The position numbers were made by a program, and so were the translations under genes. Source: Streptomyces spinoverrucosus (GTDB taxonomy: Bacteria > Actinomycetota > Actinomycetes > Streptomycetales > Streptomycetaceae). From it: a stretch of DNA of 64,000 bases. This document shows, piece by piece, positions 7,692 to 16,050 of the stretch. Position 1 is the stretch's first letter. Each line of letters begins with the position of its first letter. The stretch lies in NCBI RefSeq assembly GCF_006539505.1, contig NZ_BJND01000007.1:248001-312000 (forward strand), in the 5' to 3' direction. The notes below the pieces were generated by a model that worked only from the letters and a program-made list of their open reading frames with translations, had not been told where the DNA came from and made no database searches.

Positions 7692-8822
7692 TCAGCCGAC
7701 GAGATCCTCCAGGGCGCCGACCACCTGCGCGGGCAGCGGCATACCGGCGATCTCCGCGGCCAGCGCCTGCGAGCGCTCCCGGTAGGAGGAGTCACCGAGG
7801 ATCTTCTCGCAGGCGGCGACCACGGCGTCCTGCGAGTCCTCGCCGTCCGGCACCATCAGCGCGGCCCCGAAGTCGACGAGCCGGCGCGAAGGCGGCACCA
7901 GCTTCGGCATGTTGGGGATGAGCAGCTGCGGCACGCCCGCATTCATCGCCGACAGGGCGGTGCCGCCGCCCGCGTGGTGCACGACGAGGTCGCAGGTGGG
8001 CGCGACGACGTCGAGCGGCATCCAACCGGCCCGCACATGGCGCAGCCCCTCGGTCAGCTCGTCGGCGACATCGTCGGGCACGGCGACGAGCAGTTCGGTG
8101 CCCAGCGCGCCCACCTTGCGGGCGAGTTCGCGCACGTAGTCGAAGTACTGATGCCGGCTGACCCGGCTGCCCGCGGTCACCAGGATGCGGCGGCGCTCGC
8201 CGGGGACGTACATCCACGGCTCCAGAGCGCGCTGTCCGTTGCCGGGTATGTAGCGCATGGGCTGCGCGTCGAACGCGTCGGCGGGGCGCAGGCTGGGCGG
8301 GCAGATGTCGACGTAGAGGTCGTGCTCCGGCAGCCGGTCCAGGCCCAGTTCGGCGAGCTCGGGCCCCATGACGCTCGCCGCGGCGCCGTCCACCTCGGGC
8401 GGCTCGCCGGTGTCCCAGGCCTGCCGCACGTACGGGATGCCGAGGTGCCTGGCGGCCAGCGGTGCCGCGAAGCAGAGCATGCCGCCGACCACGAGGTCGG
8501 CCTTCCAGGCGCGGCCGAGCTCGGTCAGCGCCGGGAGGCTGTCGGCGGCCATGCGGCCGAAGCCGCGGCCGATGAAGTGGATGTGCTCCTGCGGGTCCTC
8601 GGGCCACTGAAGGCTTTCGCCGGTGCGGCTCGTCGTCATGAAGTCGCGGATCGAGCGCCCGGTGACGGGGACGCCGGGCAGTCCGGCGCCGGCGGCGACC
8701 GGCATCATCTCCTCGGTGGACGCCAGGAACACCTGATGTCCCGCGTTCCGTGCGGCCGTGGCGAGCGGCGCCAGGCCGAAAATCGTCGCCGGGCTTCCCC
8801 CGGCCAGAAAGAGAATGCGCAT
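7692..8822 (-). CDS. UrdGT2-like glycosyltransferase (GT-B, GT1 superfamily)
   Basis: This 376-residue protein has an N-terminal acceptor domain opening MRILFLAGGSPATIFGLAPL and a nucleotide-sugar domain carrying VHHAGGGTALSAMNAGVPQL (about 292-311). Its opening block, the DICPPSLRPADAF-type segment and PLDVVAPTCDLVVHHAGG strongly recall UrdGT2, the C-glycosyltransferase that attaches olivose to angucyclines. This is by recognition, not alignment. The ATG at 8822 is chosen because it starts the conserved beta strand; the GTG at 8831 is an alternative. The likely donor is the dideoxysugar made by the neighbouring genes. Whether the bond is C- or O-glycosidic cannot be told from sequence. Confidence 0.85.
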   Translation of the reverse strand: MRILFLAGGSPATIFGLAPLATAARNAGHQVFLASTEEMMPVAAGAGLPGVPVTGRSIRDFMTTSRTGESLQWPEDPQEHIHFIGRGFGRMAADSLPALTELGRAWKADLVVGGMLCFAAPLAARHLGIPYVRQAWDTGEPPEVDGAAASVMGPELAELGLDRLPEHDLYVDICPPSLRPADAFDAQPMRYIPGNGQRALEPWMYVPGERRRILVTAGSRVSRHQYFDYVRELARKVGALGTELLVAVPDDVADELTEGLRHVRAGWMPLDVVAPTCDLVVHHAGGGTALSAMNAGVPQLLIPNMPKLVPPSRRLVDFGAALMVPDGEDSQDAVVAACEKILGDSSYRERSQALAAEIAGMPLPAQVVGALEDLVG

Positions 8823-8984
8823 GACGGTCACCCTAGGAATCCGGTCTAGGGAATTCTCAGAGGATCTCTGGAGACCGCTCACCGGTATCCCCTGGCGGGA
8901 CGCTAAGTCTTCTCAAGGGCACCGCAAGACCGTTGCGGCATTGTCATTCCCACCGCTGCCCCACCTATTGAGTGAGAGGTCGCA

Positions 8985-10046
8985 ATGAAAGCACTCGTAC
9001 TGTCGGGCGGAATGGGAACCCGGCTCCGTCCCCTTACCCACTCGATGGCCAAGCAGTTGGTCCCGGTGGCGAACAAACCGGTCCTGGTGCATTGCCTGGA
9101 GAACATCCGCGCCATCGGCGTGCGCGAGGTCGGCATCATCGTCGGGGACCACGCGGACGAGATCGCCGCCGCGATCGGCGACGGTTCCCGGCTCGGCCTG
9201 CGGATCACCTACATACGGCAGCAGGCGCCGCTGGGACTGGCGCACTGCGTGGCCATCGCGGAGGACTTCCTCGGCGACGACGACTTCGTCATGTACCTCG
9301 GCGACAATGTGCTGGTCGAGGGCATAGGCGACGCCGCCGAGTCGTTCGCGGCGCGCCGCCCGGCGGCCCAGATCATGGTCACCAAGGTCCTCGACCCGCG
9401 GCAGTACGGAGTGGCCGAGGTCGGCGCGGACCGGGTGGTGCGGGCCCTGGTGGAGAAGCCACGGCATCCGCGCAGCGATCTCGCCGTGATCGGCGTGTAC
9501 TTCTTCACCCCCGCCATCCACGACGCGGTACGGGCCGTCCCGCCCAGCGCGCGCGGCGAGCTGGAGATCACGGACGCCATCCAGCACCTGGTCACCGGGG
9601 GCCGCACGGTCACCGCCGTCGAGTACTCCGGGTACTGGCAGGACACCGGGAAGATCGACGGTCTCCTGGAGTGCAACCGGGTGCTGCTGAACCGGGTCGA
9701 GGCCGAGGTGCGCGGCCGTGTCGACGAGGAGAGCGTGCTGGACGGCGCCGTGATCGTGGAGCCCGGCGCCACCGTCGTACGCTCCCGGCTCACCGGCCCG
9801 CTCGTCGTCGGCGCCGACACGGTCGTGCAGGACAGCCGGGTCGGCCCGCACACGTCGCTCGGCGCCGGTTGCACCGTGCACGGCGCCGACATCGAGGACT
9901 CCATCCTGCTGGACGGCGCGGTGCTGGACGGGGTCCGACCGGTGCGCGCCTCGCTGATCGGTCGTGGCGCGAAGGTCACCTCGCCTCCCGGCACCCGGGC
10001 GCACCAGCTGGTGGTGGGCGACGACTGCCGGGCGGTGGTCGCATGA
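8985..10046 (+). CDS. rmlA: Glucose-1-phosphate thymidylyltransferase (long RmlA/StrD type)
   Basis: This 353-residue protein opens with the nucleotidyltransferase signature LSGGMGTRLRPLT (6-18) and has the EKPRHP site (residues about 157-162). The last 110 residues form a left-handed beta-helix with hexapeptide-like repeats, as in the StrD/LanG class found in antibiotic clusters. It activates glucose-1-phosphate with dTTP, the first step of the deoxysugar branch. Its stop overlaps the rmlB start (ATGA). Confidence 0.95.
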   Translation: MKALVLSGGMGTRLRPLTHSMAKQLVPVANKPVLVHCLENIRAIGVREVGIIVGDHADEIAAAIGDGSRLGLRITYIRQQAPLGLAHCVAIAEDFLGDDDFVMYLGDNVLVEGIGDAAESFAARRPAAQIMVTKVLDPRQYGVAEVGADRVVRALVEKPRHPRSDLAVIGVYFFTPAIHDAVRAVPPSARGELEITDAIQHLVTGGRTVTAVEYSGYWQDTGKIDGLLECNRVLLNRVEAEVRGRVDEESVLDGAVIVEPGATVVRSRLTGPLVVGADTVVQDSRVGPHTSLGAGCTVHGADIEDSILLDGAVLDGVRPVRASLIGRGAKVTSPPGTRAHQLVVGDDCRAVVA

Positions 10047-11032
10047 CTCACCGCGTCCTGGTCACCGGCGGCGCCGGATTCATCGGCTCGCACTTCGTGC
10101 GCTGCCTGTTGGAGGGCCGTTACGAGGGCTACGAGAACACCGAGGTCACCGTCCTCGACCTGCTCACGTACGCCGGCAACACCGCCAATCTGCCGCTGGA
10201 CCACCCGCGTCTCACCCTGGTCAAGGGCGACATCTGCGACGAGGAGCTGGTGCGGACGCTGATGCCCGGTCATCGGCAGGTCGTGCATTTCGCGGCCGAG
10301 TCGCACGTGGACCGCTCCCTGCTGGGTCCGCGGGCCTTCGTACGGACCAATGTGCTGGGCACCCAGACGCTCCTGGAGGCGGCGCTGCACTGCGGTGTGG
10401 AGACGTTCGTGCACATCTCCACCGACGAGGTCTACGGCTCCATCGAGACGGGCACCTGGGACGAGACGCAGCCCCTGCTGCCCAACTCCCCCTACGCGGC
10501 GTCCAAGGCGTCCTCGGACCTGCTCGCCCGCGCCTACTGGCGCACGCACGGGCTGGACGTGCGCATCAGCCGTTGCTCCAACAACTACGGGCCGCGCCAG
10601 CACCCCGAGAAGCTGATCCCACTGTTCACCACCAATCTGCTCAGCGGACTGACCGTGCCGCTGTACGGGACGGGTCGGCAGTCCCGGGAGTGGCTGCACG
10701 TCGACGACCACTGCCGGGCCGTGCATCTGGTGCTGACCCGTGGCCGGGCCGGTGAGATCTACAACGTCGGAGGCGGCACCGGCCTGACGAACCGTGAGAT
10801 CACCGAGCGGCTCCTCCAGCTGTGCGGCGCGGACGCCTCCCGTATCCGGCTGGTGGCGGACCGCAAGGGTCACGATCTGCGGTACGCGATCGACGACACG
10901 AAGATCCGCGAGGAGCTCGGGTACCGGCCGCTGAAGTCGTTCGACACGGGGCTGCGCGAGACGGTGGAGTGGTACCGCACCCACGAGGCCTGGTGGCGCC
11001 CGCTGAAGGAGACCCCGGCCGCCCCGGTGTGA
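10043..11032 (+). CDS. rmlB: dTDP-glucose 4,6-dehydratase
   Basis: This 329-residue extended SDR has the NAD-binding GGAGFIGSHF (residues 9-18), the HISTDEVYGS block (about 128-137) and the YAASKASSD catalytic Tyr-x3-Lys (about 155-163), all diagnostic of RmlB. It makes dTDP-4-keto-6-deoxyglucose, the substrate for the 2,3-dehydratase at 2265-3569. It is translationally coupled to rmlA and followed by a strong hairpin. Confidence 0.96.
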   Translation: MTHRVLVTGGAGFIGSHFVRCLLEGRYEGYENTEVTVLDLLTYAGNTANLPLDHPRLTLVKGDICDEELVRTLMPGHRQVVHFAAESHVDRSLLGPRAFVRTNVLGTQTLLEAALHCGVETFVHISTDEVYGSIETGTWDETQPLLPNSPYAASKASSDLLARAYWRTHGLDVRISRCSNNYGPRQHPEKLIPLFTTNLLSGLTVPLYGTGRQSREWLHVDDHCRAVHLVLTRGRAGEIYNVGGGTGLTNREITERLLQLCGADASRIRLVADRKGHDLRYAIDDTKIREELGYRPLKSFDTGLRETVEWYRTHEAWWRPLKETPAAPV

Positions 11033-11045
11033 CGCCGGGAATGCA

Positions 11046-11078
11046 GAAGGCCTCCCTGGCGACGCCGGGGAGGCCTTC
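11046..11078. terminator. Bidirectional terminator hairpin after rmlB
   Basis: An 11-base perfect stem (11046-11056 with 11068-11078) and an 11-base loop lie between rmlB and the convergent flavoprotein gene. Confidence 0.8.
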
Positions 11079-11091
11079 GTGCGGTCGGGGT

Positions 11092-12279
11092 TCAGCCGAC
11101 GCCGGGGGCGAGGAACGTCCGCTCCCCGTGCAGCCAGTGCACGGCGTCGTACATGTCGGTCGTCGACAACGTCGCGAGCATCGCGTTGCGTTCGGTGGCG
11201 GCCCGGCCCTGCGGGTGGTAGAGCCGCTCCCCCATCCGACGGGCCACCAGTTGCGCCTTCGCCGTCCGCTCGCGGCGCGCCGCGGCGTACTTCTCCAGGC
11301 GCTGCGGTACGTCGTCGGGGCCGGCCCCGTCGAGGAGTCCGCCCAGGACCACGGCGTCCTCCAGCGCCTGGCAGGCGCCCTGGGCGGCGTACTGGAGCAT
11401 GGGGTGGGCGGCGTCGCCGAGCAGGGCCACCCGTGCTTCCGTCCAGGTGCCGACGGGGTCGCGGTCGCACAGCACCCATGTGCGCCAGTCCCGGCCGAGC
11501 TCCAGCAGCCGGCGGGGATACGAGCCGAGGCCGGGGAACTCGCCGAGGACCCGCTCCCTGGGCACGGGCACCCCGGCCACTGCCTGCCGTGCGCCGTCGT
11601 CCCGGGTGACCGCCAGGTTGAGGAACTCGCCGGAGGCTATGGGGTAGTGGACGAGGTGCCACTTCGGCCCGGCCCACAGGGTTACGGCGTTCCAGCGCAG
11701 CTCCTGAGGCACGGAGTCCATGGGCACCAGGGACCGGTAGATGGTGTGCCCCGAGACGCGCGGCTCCCCGTCGCCGAGGAGTTGGGCGCGCACGGTGGAG
11801 CGGATGCCGTCGGCGCCGATCAGGGCGTGACCGCGCACCCGCTCCCCGTCGGCGAGGACGGCGGTGACGTCCACCGCGCCCTGCTCGTAGCGCGTCAGAC
11901 CGCTGTCGACACGCAACTCCACCCCGGCGTCCCGGCAGGCGTCCAGGAGCGGGCGGTGCAGATCGGCACGGTGCACGACGGCGTACGGATGGCCGAACCG
12001 GGTCCGGTACGCGCCGGTCAGCGGCATCGCGGCGAGCGTCTCGTCCGAGGTGCCGTCCATCAGGCGCAGCGTCTCGATACGGACGCAGCGGTCACGGACC
12101 GCGTCGCCGACGCCGAGCCGGTCCAGGGCGTGGAAAGCGTTCGGAGCGAGCTGGATGCCGGCGCCCAGCTCGCTCATGACGTCGCGGCGTTCGAGCACGG
12201 TTACCCGGCATCCGGCGCGCGCCGCGGCCAGGGCGGCGGCGAGTCCTCCGATGCCACCGCCCACGATGACGAGGTCCAT
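11092..12279 (-). CDS. FAD-dependent aromatic monooxygenase (salicylate hydroxylase-like)
   Basis: This 395-residue class A flavoprotein has the FAD motif GGGIGGLAAALAAARAG (7-23), the second FAD motif LIGADGIRSTVR (about 154-165) and GDAAHPMLQYAAQGACQALE (about 284-303), typical of salicylate 1-hydroxylase and 3-hydroxybenzoate 6-hydroxylase. Salicylate hydroxylases add oxygen at the carboxyl-bearing carbon with loss of CO2. The gene is the last of a coupled block that makes 3-hydroxyanthranilate. Decarboxylative or ring hydroxylation of that acid to an aminodihydroxybenzene is therefore a plausible role, but it is inference. Its ATG overlaps the upstream stop. Confidence 0.87.
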   Translation of the reverse strand: MDLVIVGGGIGGLAAALAAARAGCRVTVLERRDVMSELGAGIQLAPNAFHALDRLGVGDAVRDRCVRIETLRLMDGTSDETLAAMPLTGAYRTRFGHPYAVVHRADLHRPLLDACRDAGVELRVDSGLTRYEQGAVDVTAVLADGERVRGHALIGADGIRSTVRAQLLGDGEPRVSGHTIYRSLVPMDSVPQELRWNAVTLWAGPKWHLVHYPIASGEFLNLAVTRDDGARQAVAGVPVPRERVLGEFPGLGSYPRRLLELGRDWRTWVLCDRDPVGTWTEARVALLGDAAHPMLQYAAQGACQALEDAVVLGGLLDGAGPDDVPQRLEKYAAARRERTAKAQLVARRMGERLYHPQGRAATERNAMLATLSTTDMYDAVHWLHGERTFLAPGVG

Positions 12280-12626
12280 CACGCGGCCGGGCTCCTCTCC
12301 GCGTAGGCGAGGCCGAGCCCCGCGAGGTCCGGTGTGCCGTGCCGTCCCTCGGTGACCGCCTCCACGTCGAAGACGTGCACCTCCGTGGGCGGGTAGCCGA
12401 TGATCTCGGCGGCGCGCTGCGGCAGCCGCTGGCCCGCGGCCTCGGCGGACTCCCACAGGAACACCGCGCCCCAGCGGGCGGTCGGCTCGTCGGACATCCA
12501 CACCTTCAGCCGCAAACCCTGGACTTGGGCGAACCGGGCGACGGCCTCGTCCCGCAGGAACGCCCGCAGCGATGCCGCGTCGCGTCCGGACTGCGCGAGA
12601 TCCCACCAGGCAATGACGGCCTTCAC
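12279..12626 (-). CDS. Small dimeric alpha/beta-barrel (YdhR/ABM-like) protein
   Basis: This is a 115-residue protein. The GTG start overlaps the PhzE stop (GTGA), and its own stop overlaps the flavoprotein start. The fold is suggested by alternating strands around LRLKVWMSDEP and WGAVFLWESAEAAG, as in YdhR-type putative monooxygenases. No catalytic residue can be assigned. Its tight coupling on both sides implies stoichiometric expression with the 3-hydroxyanthranilate enzymes. It could be an oxygenase partner, a cyclase-like helper or a ligand-binding protein. Confidence 0.65.
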   Translation of the reverse strand: MKAVIAWWDLAQSGRDAASLRAFLRDEAVARFAQVQGLRLKVWMSDEPTARWGAVFLWESAEAAGQRLPQRAAEIIGYPPTEVHVFDVEAVTEGRHGTPDLAGLGLAYAERSPAA

Positions 12627-14500
12627 GACCTGAGTACCTCCTTGATCAGCGAGCCCACGATGCGCGGGCCGTTCTGGGTGAGCAGTGACTCGGGGTGGAA
12701 CTGCAGGGACGCGAAACCCGGTCCGCGCAGCGCGTGCACCTCACCGCTGTCCGGGTCCCGGCAGATCTCGACCACGCCGACGCCGTCGACGTGCTTCTTG
12801 TCGTCGGTGCCGTGCGCGGCAAAGGTGTTGTAGAAGCCGACCCGGACGCTCTCGCCGAACAGGTCGATGCGCCGCTGCTCGCCCTGGCTAGGCCGCAGCC
12901 TGCGCCGCAGCCGAAGTCCGAGCAGCGAGGCCAGCACCTGGTGGCTGAGGCAGACCCCGAGGAACGGCAGCCTGCGGTCGAGGAGTTCGTGCACCGCCGC
13001 CCGCAGATGCGCGATCTTCGGATCTGCGACGTCCGTGGGATCGCCCGGACCGGGCCCCATGACGACCAGATCGTGCCCGTCGAGGACGTACGGCTCGTCG
13101 TAGCGCCGCACGGTGACGGTCATGCCGAGCGCGCGGAGCTGGTGGGCGAGCATGGCGGTGAAGGTGTCCTCCGCGTCGATCACCAGGGCGGTGCGCCCGC
13201 CGAATCCGGGCGGGGCGTCGTCGTCGCTGCCCGAGGCCAGCCAGAAACCGGCGATGGTGGCGTTGCGGCGGGCGAGTTCGGCGCGCACTTCGGGGTGGTC
13301 GGCGAGCCTGCCGCCGCGCCCGGCGAGCGCGTCGATCAGCCCGGCGGCCTTGGCCCGGGTCTCGGCGACCTCGGCGGCCGGATCGGAGTGGCGTACGAGG
13401 GTGGCGCCGACGCCGATCTCGACGCGGCCGTCCGCGGCCACGTCCGCGGTGCGGATGAGGATGGCGGAGTCGAGGGCCGGGCCGCCCTGGCCGTCGCGGC
13501 CGATGAGCGCGGCGAGCCCCGCGTAGTAGCCGCGGCCTGCGGGTTCGTAGCGGGCGATGACGCGGGCGGCGTTCTCCACGGGGCTGCCGGTGACGGTGGG
13601 GGCGAACAGGGTCTCGTGCAGGATGTCGGGGATCTCGCGGGTGCAGCGGCCCTCGATGAAGTACTCGGTGTGGGCGAGCCGTGCCATCTCCTTCAGCCGC
13701 GGCCCCACGACCCGGCCGCCGTCCTCGCAGATGCGGCCCATCATCTTGAGTTCCTCGTCGACGACCATGTACAGCTCGTCGGTCTCCTTGGTGTCGCGCA
13801 GGAACGCCATCACCTCGTCGAGCACCGGACCGGTGGGCGGGTAGCGGTAGGTGCCGCTGATCGGGTTCATCACGGCGCGCCCGGCGTCCAGGCTGATGTG
13901 CCGCTCCGGGGAGGCCCCGACGAGGGTGCGGTCCCCGGTGTGCACCAGGAACGTCCAGTAGGCGCCGGTCTCCTGGCCGAGCAGCCGGCGGAAGAAGCGC
14001 AGGGCGGTGTGCGTGTCGTGATCGTCGACGTGGGCGACGAAGGAGCGCTTGACGACGAAGTTGGCGCCCTGGCCGGTGCCGATCTCGTCGTCGACGATCC
14101 GCCGTACCGTCGCGGCGTAGCTGTCGTCGTCCGGTTCGAAGCGGCCACCGCTCAGGGTGGCGGGGGCCGCAGGCACCCGGGCCAGCACGTCGGCGAGCGC
14201 CACGCGGGTCTGCTCGCGCACCACGAGCGCGATGAGCGGAGCACCGTCGTCGGGCGCCTCGTAGCCGCGTTCGGCGAGCTGCCGGTACGGCACTAGCGCG
14301 AGGGCCTCGTGGCGCGGTTCGTCAGCGCCCGGGTCGCCGGTGAGGCCGGTGAAGGCCGACAGTTCGGCGAGCCGGTCCAGGCGCACTGTGTCACCGGCCA
14401 GCAGCTCCACGATGCCGGGCCCGGTGGCCTCGGGCCGGTACAGCAGCGCGTACGCGCCGACGGCGCCGTCGAGGACCCGGCCGAGCAGGTCGTCGGTCAT
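12623..14500 (-). CDS. phzE: ADIC synthase (PhzE-type fused anthranilate-synthase-like enzyme)
   Basis: This 625-residue fusion has a chorismate-binding TrpE-like domain (about 1-410, with [16 protein letters not shown] near 300-315) and a C-terminal class I glutamine amidotransferase (about 430-620, nucleophile in FLGVCLSHQ and the FHPES histidine). PhzE enzymes aminate chorismate at C2 and stop at 2-amino-2-deoxyisochorismate, whereas TrpE/TrpG go on to anthranilate. Assignment as PhzE rests on the single-chain order and the adjacent PhzD. The ATG at 14500 follows GGGGAG and overlaps the PhzD stop. Confidence 0.9.
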   Translation of the reverse strand: MTDDLLGRVLDGAVGAYALLYRPEATGPGIVELLAGDTVRLDRLAELSAFTGLTGDPGADEPRHEALALVPYRQLAERGYEAPDDGAPLIALVVREQTRVALADVLARVPAAPATLSGGRFEPDDDSYAATVRRIVDDEIGTGQGANFVVKRSFVAHVDDHDTHTALRFFRRLLGQETGAYWTFLVHTGDRTLVGASPERHISLDAGRAVMNPISGTYRYPPTGPVLDEVMAFLRDTKETDELYMVVDEELKMMGRICEDGGRVVGPRLKEMARLAHTEYFIEGRCTREIPDILHETLFAPTVTGSPVENAARVIARYEPAGRGYYAGLAALIGRDGQGGPALDSAILIRTADVAADGRVEIGVGATLVRHSDPAAEVAETRAKAAGLIDALAGRGGRLADHPEVRAELARRNATIAGFWLASGSDDDAPPGFGGRTALVIDAEDTFTAMLAHQLRALGMTVTVRRYDEPYVLDGHDLVVMGPGPGDPTDVADPKIAHLRAAVHELLDRRLPFLGVCLSHQVLASLLGLRLRRRLRPSQGEQRRIDLFGESVRVGFYNTFAAHGTDDKKHVDGVGVVEICRDPDSGEVHALRGPGFASLQFHPESLLTQNGPRIVGSLIKEVLRS

Positions 14501-15174
14501 CGCCGCTCCCCCTGTCCGTGCGCCGCGCGCAGTTCGGCGTCGCACTGCTCGGCGCTGGTGACGACGGCGCAGCGCCGGGCCGCGTACCGCAGGGCCATGT
14601 GGTGCTCGGCGGCACTGAAGTCGGCGACCGCGTCGGCCACCAGGAACGGCTGGATGTCGTGCGAGAACGCCTCGCACGCCGTGACCAGGACGCCGACGTG
14701 CGCGTACACCCCGCAGATGACGAGCTGGTCGCGCTGCTGCAGCCGCATCCAGCTCAGCAGCCGGGAGTTGACGAACGCGCTGTAGCGCCACTTGGTGAAG
14801 GTGTGGTCCGAGCGGCCGGGCGCAAGCTCGTCGACGACCTCGCGGTCCTGCGCCGAGGGGGTCATGCCCGGTCCCCAGAAGTCCTCCAGGAGGCCCCGTT
14901 GACGCGGTGTCATTCCGCCGGGCTGGGCGGTGTAGGCGACGGGCATGCCGGTGTCGGCCGCGGCGCGCCGCACCAGCGCGGCGTTGGCGATCAGCGGGGT
15001 GCGTACGGTCTCCGGAAAGGGCCGCAGGAAGTAGCGCTGCATGTCGTGCACGAGGAGTACGGCGCGGCGCGGATCGGGCGTCCAGCGGGCGGTGTTGGCG
15101 GGCAGTTCGCCGGGTCCGGGCAGCGGATACGCCTCGATGGCGGGGATGCCGGGGGCGGGCAGTGCGCGGGTCAT
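14497..15174 (-). CDS. phzD: Isochorismatase family hydrolase (PhzD type)
   Basis: This 225-residue protein has the isochorismatase core: [11 protein letters not shown] (39-49, Asp at 43), the KWRYSAF lysine segment (about 129-135) and [15 protein letters not shown] (about 152-166). In this last block PhzD-type enzymes carry Gly where cysteine hydrolases have the nucleophilic Cys. It would hydrolyse the vinyl ether of ADIC to trans-2,3-dihydro-3-hydroxyanthranilate plus pyruvate. It overlaps both neighbours by 4 bases. Confidence 0.92.
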   Translation of the reverse strand: MTRALPAPGIPAIEAYPLPGPGELPANTARWTPDPRRAVLLVHDMQRYFLRPFPETVRTPLIANAALVRRAAADTGMPVAYTAQPGGMTPRQRGLLEDFWGPGMTPSAQDREVVDELAPGRSDHTFTKWRYSAFVNSRLLSWMRLQQRDQLVICGVYAHVGVLVTACEAFSHDIQPFLVADAVADFSAAEHHMALRYAARRCAVVTSAEQCDAELRAAHGQGERR

Positions 15175-15968
15175 GCGGACACCCCCAGCGTGGCGCCGCC
15201 GTCGACGACGAGGGACTGCAGGGTGATGTGCCGGGCCCGGTCGGAGAGCAGGTAGACGGCGGCTTCGGCGATGTCCACGGGGTCGGCGATCCGGCCGAGC
15301 GGTATGCCGACCCGGTACTGGTCGGGGGCGCCTTCCAGGGTGCCGGTGCGCCCGGACGCATCGCGCCACAGGGAGCTGAGCATGGGGGTCTCGGTGGAGC
15401 CGGGCGCGACGACGTTGCAGCGGATGCCGTGCTGGGCCACTTCGAGGCCGAGGCACTTGGTGTACATCGTCGCGGCCGCCTTCGACGCGGCGTACGCCGC
15501 CATGTCGGTGCGGGGTGTGCCGGCGGCGTTGGACGCGATGGTGACGACGGCTCCCGTGCGCCGGGTGTCGAGCATGCGGCGCACCACGGCGCGGGAGACG
15601 AGGAAGACACCGGTCGCGTTGACGGCGAAGGTGCGGGCCCAGTCCTCGTGACTGAGGGCGTGGGCGGGGCCGGGCCTGAGGACACCGGCCGCGTTCACCA
15701 GGCTGCCGACGGGGCCGAGGCTGCGTTCGACGTCGTCGAGCAGGGCCTCGACCTCGTGTTCGTCGCTGACGTCCGCGGTGAACGCGTGCACGTCGAGCCC
15801 GTCGGCGCGGGCCTTCTCCGCCAGGGCGTCGGGGCGGGCCGCGGCCCGGTCCACGGCGGCGACGGTGACGCCGTGCTCGCCGAGGGCCCGGACGATCGCA
15901 CCGCCGATGCCGCCGGCCGCGCCGGTGACCAGGGCCGTGCCCCGAGGCAGGTCCGTGTTCGGATTCAA
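15171..15968 (-). CDS. SDR dehydrogenase, EntA/DhbA-like (dihydro-hydroxyanthranilate to 3-hydroxyanthranilate)
   Basis: This SDR of about 265 residues has the cofactor motif [12 protein letters not shown] (15-26), NAAG, and the [10 protein letters not shown] catalytic Tyr-x3-Lys. Its closest described relatives are 2,3-dihydro-2,3-dihydroxybenzoate dehydrogenases. Beside PhzE and PhzD, oxidation of dihydro-3-hydroxyanthranilate to aromatic 3-hydroxyanthranilate is expected, as in other actinomycete 3-hydroxyanthranilate clusters. The start is unsettled. TTG at 15968 follows GGAGG but at short spacing. ATG at 16046, 5 bases after the DAHP synthase stop, would add 26 residues encoded by a tandem repeat whose 20/21-base period is not a multiple of three. 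Confidence 0.87.
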   Translation of the reverse strand: MNPNTDLPRGTALVTGAAGGIGGAIVRALGEHGVTVAAVDRAAARPDALAEKARADGLDVHAFTADVSDEHEVEALLDDVERSLGPVGSLVNAAGVLRPGPAHALSHEDWARTFAVNATGVFLVSRAVVRRMLDTRRTGAVVTIASNAAGTPRTDMAAYAASKAAATMYTKCLGLEVAQHGIRCNVVAPGSTETPMLSSLWRDASGRTGTLEGAPDQYRVGIPLGRIADPVDIAEAAVYLLSDRARHITLQSLVVDGGATLGVSA

Positions 15969-15980
15969 CTCGCCTCCAGT

Positions 15981-16045
15981 GACTGACGTGTCGTTGGGGT
16001 GCCGTACGTGTCGTTGGGGGTGCCGCACGTGTCGTTGGGTTGCCA
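15981..16045. repeat. Three tandem ACGTGTCGTTGGGGTGCCG copies
   Basis: Copies begin at about 15986, 16006 and 16027, with periods of 20 and 21 bases. They lie between the DAHP synthase stop and the preferred start of the SDR gene. Confidence 0.8.
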
Positions 16046-16050
16046 TGCGG

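Noticed and set aside
12623..14500. Primary-metabolism anthranilate synthase for tryptophan
   Set aside because: The fused TrpE-GATase form together with overlapping PhzD and dehydrogenase genes points to ADIC synthase; no other trp genes are near.
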